The position numbers were made by a program, and so were the translations under genes. Positions 62,443 through 64,000 of a stretch of DNA of 64,000 nt are shown here, piece by piece. The stretch comes from Bacteroidales bacterium (GTDB lineage: Bacteria; Bacteroidota; Bacteroidia; Bacteroidales; NBLH01). The stretch's first letter is position 1; each line of letters begins with the position of its first letter. The notes beneath the pieces were generated by a model. That model was not told the DNA's origin. It saw only the letters and a program-made list of their open reading frames with translations, and did no database searches. The stretch lies in assembly GCA_016937695.1 (NCBI GenBank), contig JAFGWC010000008.1:1-64000 (forward strand). Reading direction: 5' to 3'.

Positions 62443-64000
62443 ATGAAGATTTTCAATAAAATAAGGATATTAACACAAATACAACTTAGTATATATTTGG
62501 TTATCAGTGTATTATTTGTTTCTGTTGGATATGTTTTATATATTAACAGTAAACAAGATATTGTTGAAGAAACATATACTAAGCTATCCACTGAAATAGA
62601 AGAATTTGAGTTACTTATAGATATTTATCTGAAAAGAAACCGCGATTTATTGAGTTCAGCATTAAAATTTGCAGATTATAAATTAAACGAATTTGGTGAA
62701 TTTGAAGAAAGTGATTCTGCAAATATCAAATTCGACGCTGTAAATCCTTTCACAAAAGAAATTCTTCCTATTAAAATACATGAATGGTTTATCGACGATA
62801 GAAGCATGAAAAATAACTTTTATATAGTTGATGGAATAAAAGAAATAAGTGGTGTTGAAACTTCAATTTATCAAAAAACAGACAAAGGTTATGTAAATAT
62901 ATCAACAAGTATTCTTAATATTTCTGATGAAAGAATGATAGGCGACATAATTCTTACTACATCTCCAATAGTAGAATCTATTGAAAACGGTTTGCAATAT
63001 ACAGGACGTTTATCGCAACGAAATATGTGGTATTTAGTAAGTTACAGGCCAATTTATATCGATGGAAAAATTAGAGGAATGTATTATGTTGGAATAAAAG
63101 AAAGAATTAGTCAAACTTTGAAATCAATTCTCGAAAACAGAAACTACTTTAAAAGTGGCTACTCTTTTATTGTTACAGATAAAGGTATTCTTACAATTCA
63201 TCCTACAAATCAAGGAATGGATTATTCTAAAACTAAACTTTTTAATATTTTAAGAAAATCAGTAAGTAAAGATGGCGGCGTTAAGGTTAACAGATATAAA
63301 TGGCCGGAAAATGAGCAATCAAAATGGTGGTATATACAATATAAATATATTGAAAGCATCGATAGTTTTATATGCATTAGCTATCCTGAAGATGAGTTAT
63401 ATCAGAAGTTGAAATATAATATGTTTCTAATATTCATTTGGTTTCTAATATTCATTTTCACTTTACATATTATAATCACATACGGAAATAATATTTGGCG
63501 AAAAAAACTGCTAATAATGAAAAAATCGCTAAAACAAATGTCTGAAGGTAAATTTATTGAAAAAACTGAAATAAGCGGAGATGAAGAATTTGTTGAACTT
63601 TCAGCAAATCTAAATTATATAACTAAGAGGATAAATAAACTTTCATCATTTGCTAAAGAACTGGCTGAAGGCTCATTAGGTCAAAAATATCCTGAAAATT
63701 TTGCTCAAGATGAAATAGGAAACGCTTTAATGAAAATTGACGATAGACTGGGCGAAGCTAAGCATACTGAAAATATTAGACGAAAAGAAGATGAATTTAG
63801 AAAGTGGGAATCGGAAGGTTTAACAAAATTTGTAAACATTTTACAAAAAAACACAGGCGATTTACCAGAGTTATGCTACGATTTAATTAGTAATTTAGTC
63901 GAATATTTAAGCGCAAACCAAGGAGCATTATTTTTTATTAATGATGATAAAACCGATGATTTGTTTTTTGAACAAATGGCTACTTATGCATATAATAAAA
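62443..64000 (+). CDS. Cache-HAMP-GAF sensor protein (3' end beyond window)
   Basis: 519 codons are open to the window end without a stop. A first membrane helix at about 12-33 and a second at about 327-347 flank a periplasmic Cache-type sensor (IYQKTDKGYVNISTSI, YRPIYIDGKIRGMYYVGIK, GYSFIVTDKGILTIHP). A HAMP-like region follows (MKKSLKQMSEGKFIEKTEIS, ELAEGSLGQKYPENFAQDEI), then the beginning of a GAF domain near 455 (LCYDLISNLVEYLSANQGAL). The rest is outside; a kinase, phosphatase or cyclase output is possible. It is divergent from hydF across a 241-base gap. Confidence 0.85.
   Translation, partial: MKIFNKIRILTQIQLSIYLVISVLFVSVGYVLYINSKQDIVEETYTKLSTEIEEFELLIDIYLKRNRDLLSSALKFADYKLNEFGEFEESDSANIKFDAVNPFTKEILPIKIHEWFIDDRSMKNNFYIVDGIKEISGVETSIYQKTDKGYVNISTSILNISDERMIGDIILTTSPIVESIENGLQYTGRLSQRNMWYLVSYRPIYIDGKIRGMYYVGIKERISQTLKSILENRNYFKSGYSFIVTDKGILTIHPTNQGMDYSKTKLFNILRKSVSKDGGVKVNRYKWPENEQSKWWYIQYKYIESIDSFICISYPEDELYQKLKYNMFLIFIWFLIFIFTLHIIITYGNNIWRKKLLIMKKSLKQMSEGKFIEKTEISGDEEFVELSANLNYITKRINKLSSFAKELAEGSLGQKYPENFAQDEIGNALMKIDDRLGEAKHTENIRRKEDEFRKWESEGLTKFVNILQKNTGDLPELCYDLISNLVEYLSANQGALFFINDDKTDDLFFEQMATYAYNK

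Noticed and set aside
1-64000. tRNA and rRNA genes
   Set aside because: Scanned by eye for GGTTCGA-type T-arms, CCA ends and rRNA conserved blocks; nothing convincing was found. A covariance-model search would be decisive.

Overview
The window is AT-rich (roughly 30% GC by eye) and gene-dense. It reads as one contig of a Bacteroidota genome, most likely an anaerobic or facultative Bacteroidales-type organism. The evidence is the set of Sec signal peptides and lipoproteins, SPOR and PD40/OmpA envelope proteins, weak ribosome binding sites, several matches to the Bacteroidota -7 promoter element TAnnTTTG, a complete nqrABCDEF operon followed by apbE, and a bifurcating-type [FeFe]-hydrogenase. 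The phylum is inferred from these features; no rRNA or tRNA gene was found to confirm it.

Layout. 1-6.8 kb: GNAT acetyltransferase, secreted caspase-like protease, lipoprotein, two SPOR proteins and a crotonase. 7-10.2 kb: lipoprotein, then a four-gene cassette (cytoplasmic Zn amidase with SH3 domain, membrane coiled-coil protein, secreted/anchored coiled-coil protein, multi-TM protein) that resembles a lysis module. 10.2-13.7 kb: secreted esterase, then an SGNH plus MBOAT O-acylation pair. 14-21 kb: Na+-translocating NADH:quinone reductase and its flavin transferase. 21-30.8 kb: S9D peptidase, two tandem receptors that share a membrane sensor but end in an MCP domain or a hybrid kinase, metallophosphatase, secreted class-I amidotransferase-like hydrolase and a DUF4349-like protein. 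31-42 kb: divergent PiT-family permease, hutH, a doubly frameshifted hybrid kinase, miaA, a pseudouridine synthase with 189-bp repeats and two CDF metal exporters. 42.8-45.6 kb: glnA-type synthetase, cmk and a tiny repeat protein resembling the 7_1 knot family. 45.6-54.3 kb (minus strand): response regulator, hydC, hydB, hydA, a sensory [FeFe]-hydrogenase fused to a histidine kinase, a second response regulator and a REC-kinase. 54.7-59 kb: PD40/OmpA protein and a propeller-like secreted partner. 59.2-62.2 kb (minus): hydF with a NarX/NarL-like two-component pair. 62.4-64 kb: start of a Cache-HAMP-GAF sensor cut by the window end.

How it fits together. HydABC probably couples H2 to NADH plus ferredoxin. 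The neighbouring hydrogenase-kinase fusion keeps the Fe-S cysteines but has Asp where catalytic enzymes have the proton-relay Cys, so it is best read as an H2 or redox sensor that signals through the adjacent regulators. HydF, needed for H-cluster assembly, lies in a second operon with its own two-component pair; HydE and HydG are not in the window. Na+-NQR with ApbE would give sodium-motive respiration from NADH.

The points most worth a second look are the sensory hydrogenase-kinase, the lysis-like cassette, the candidate knotted protein, the MCP split exactly at an A7 slippery heptamer, a three-copy dispersed intergenic repeat, and the structured leader before hydC. Three single-base frameshifts (one MCP, two in one kinase) all look like a missing base, so assembly error must be excluded before biological readings are accepted.
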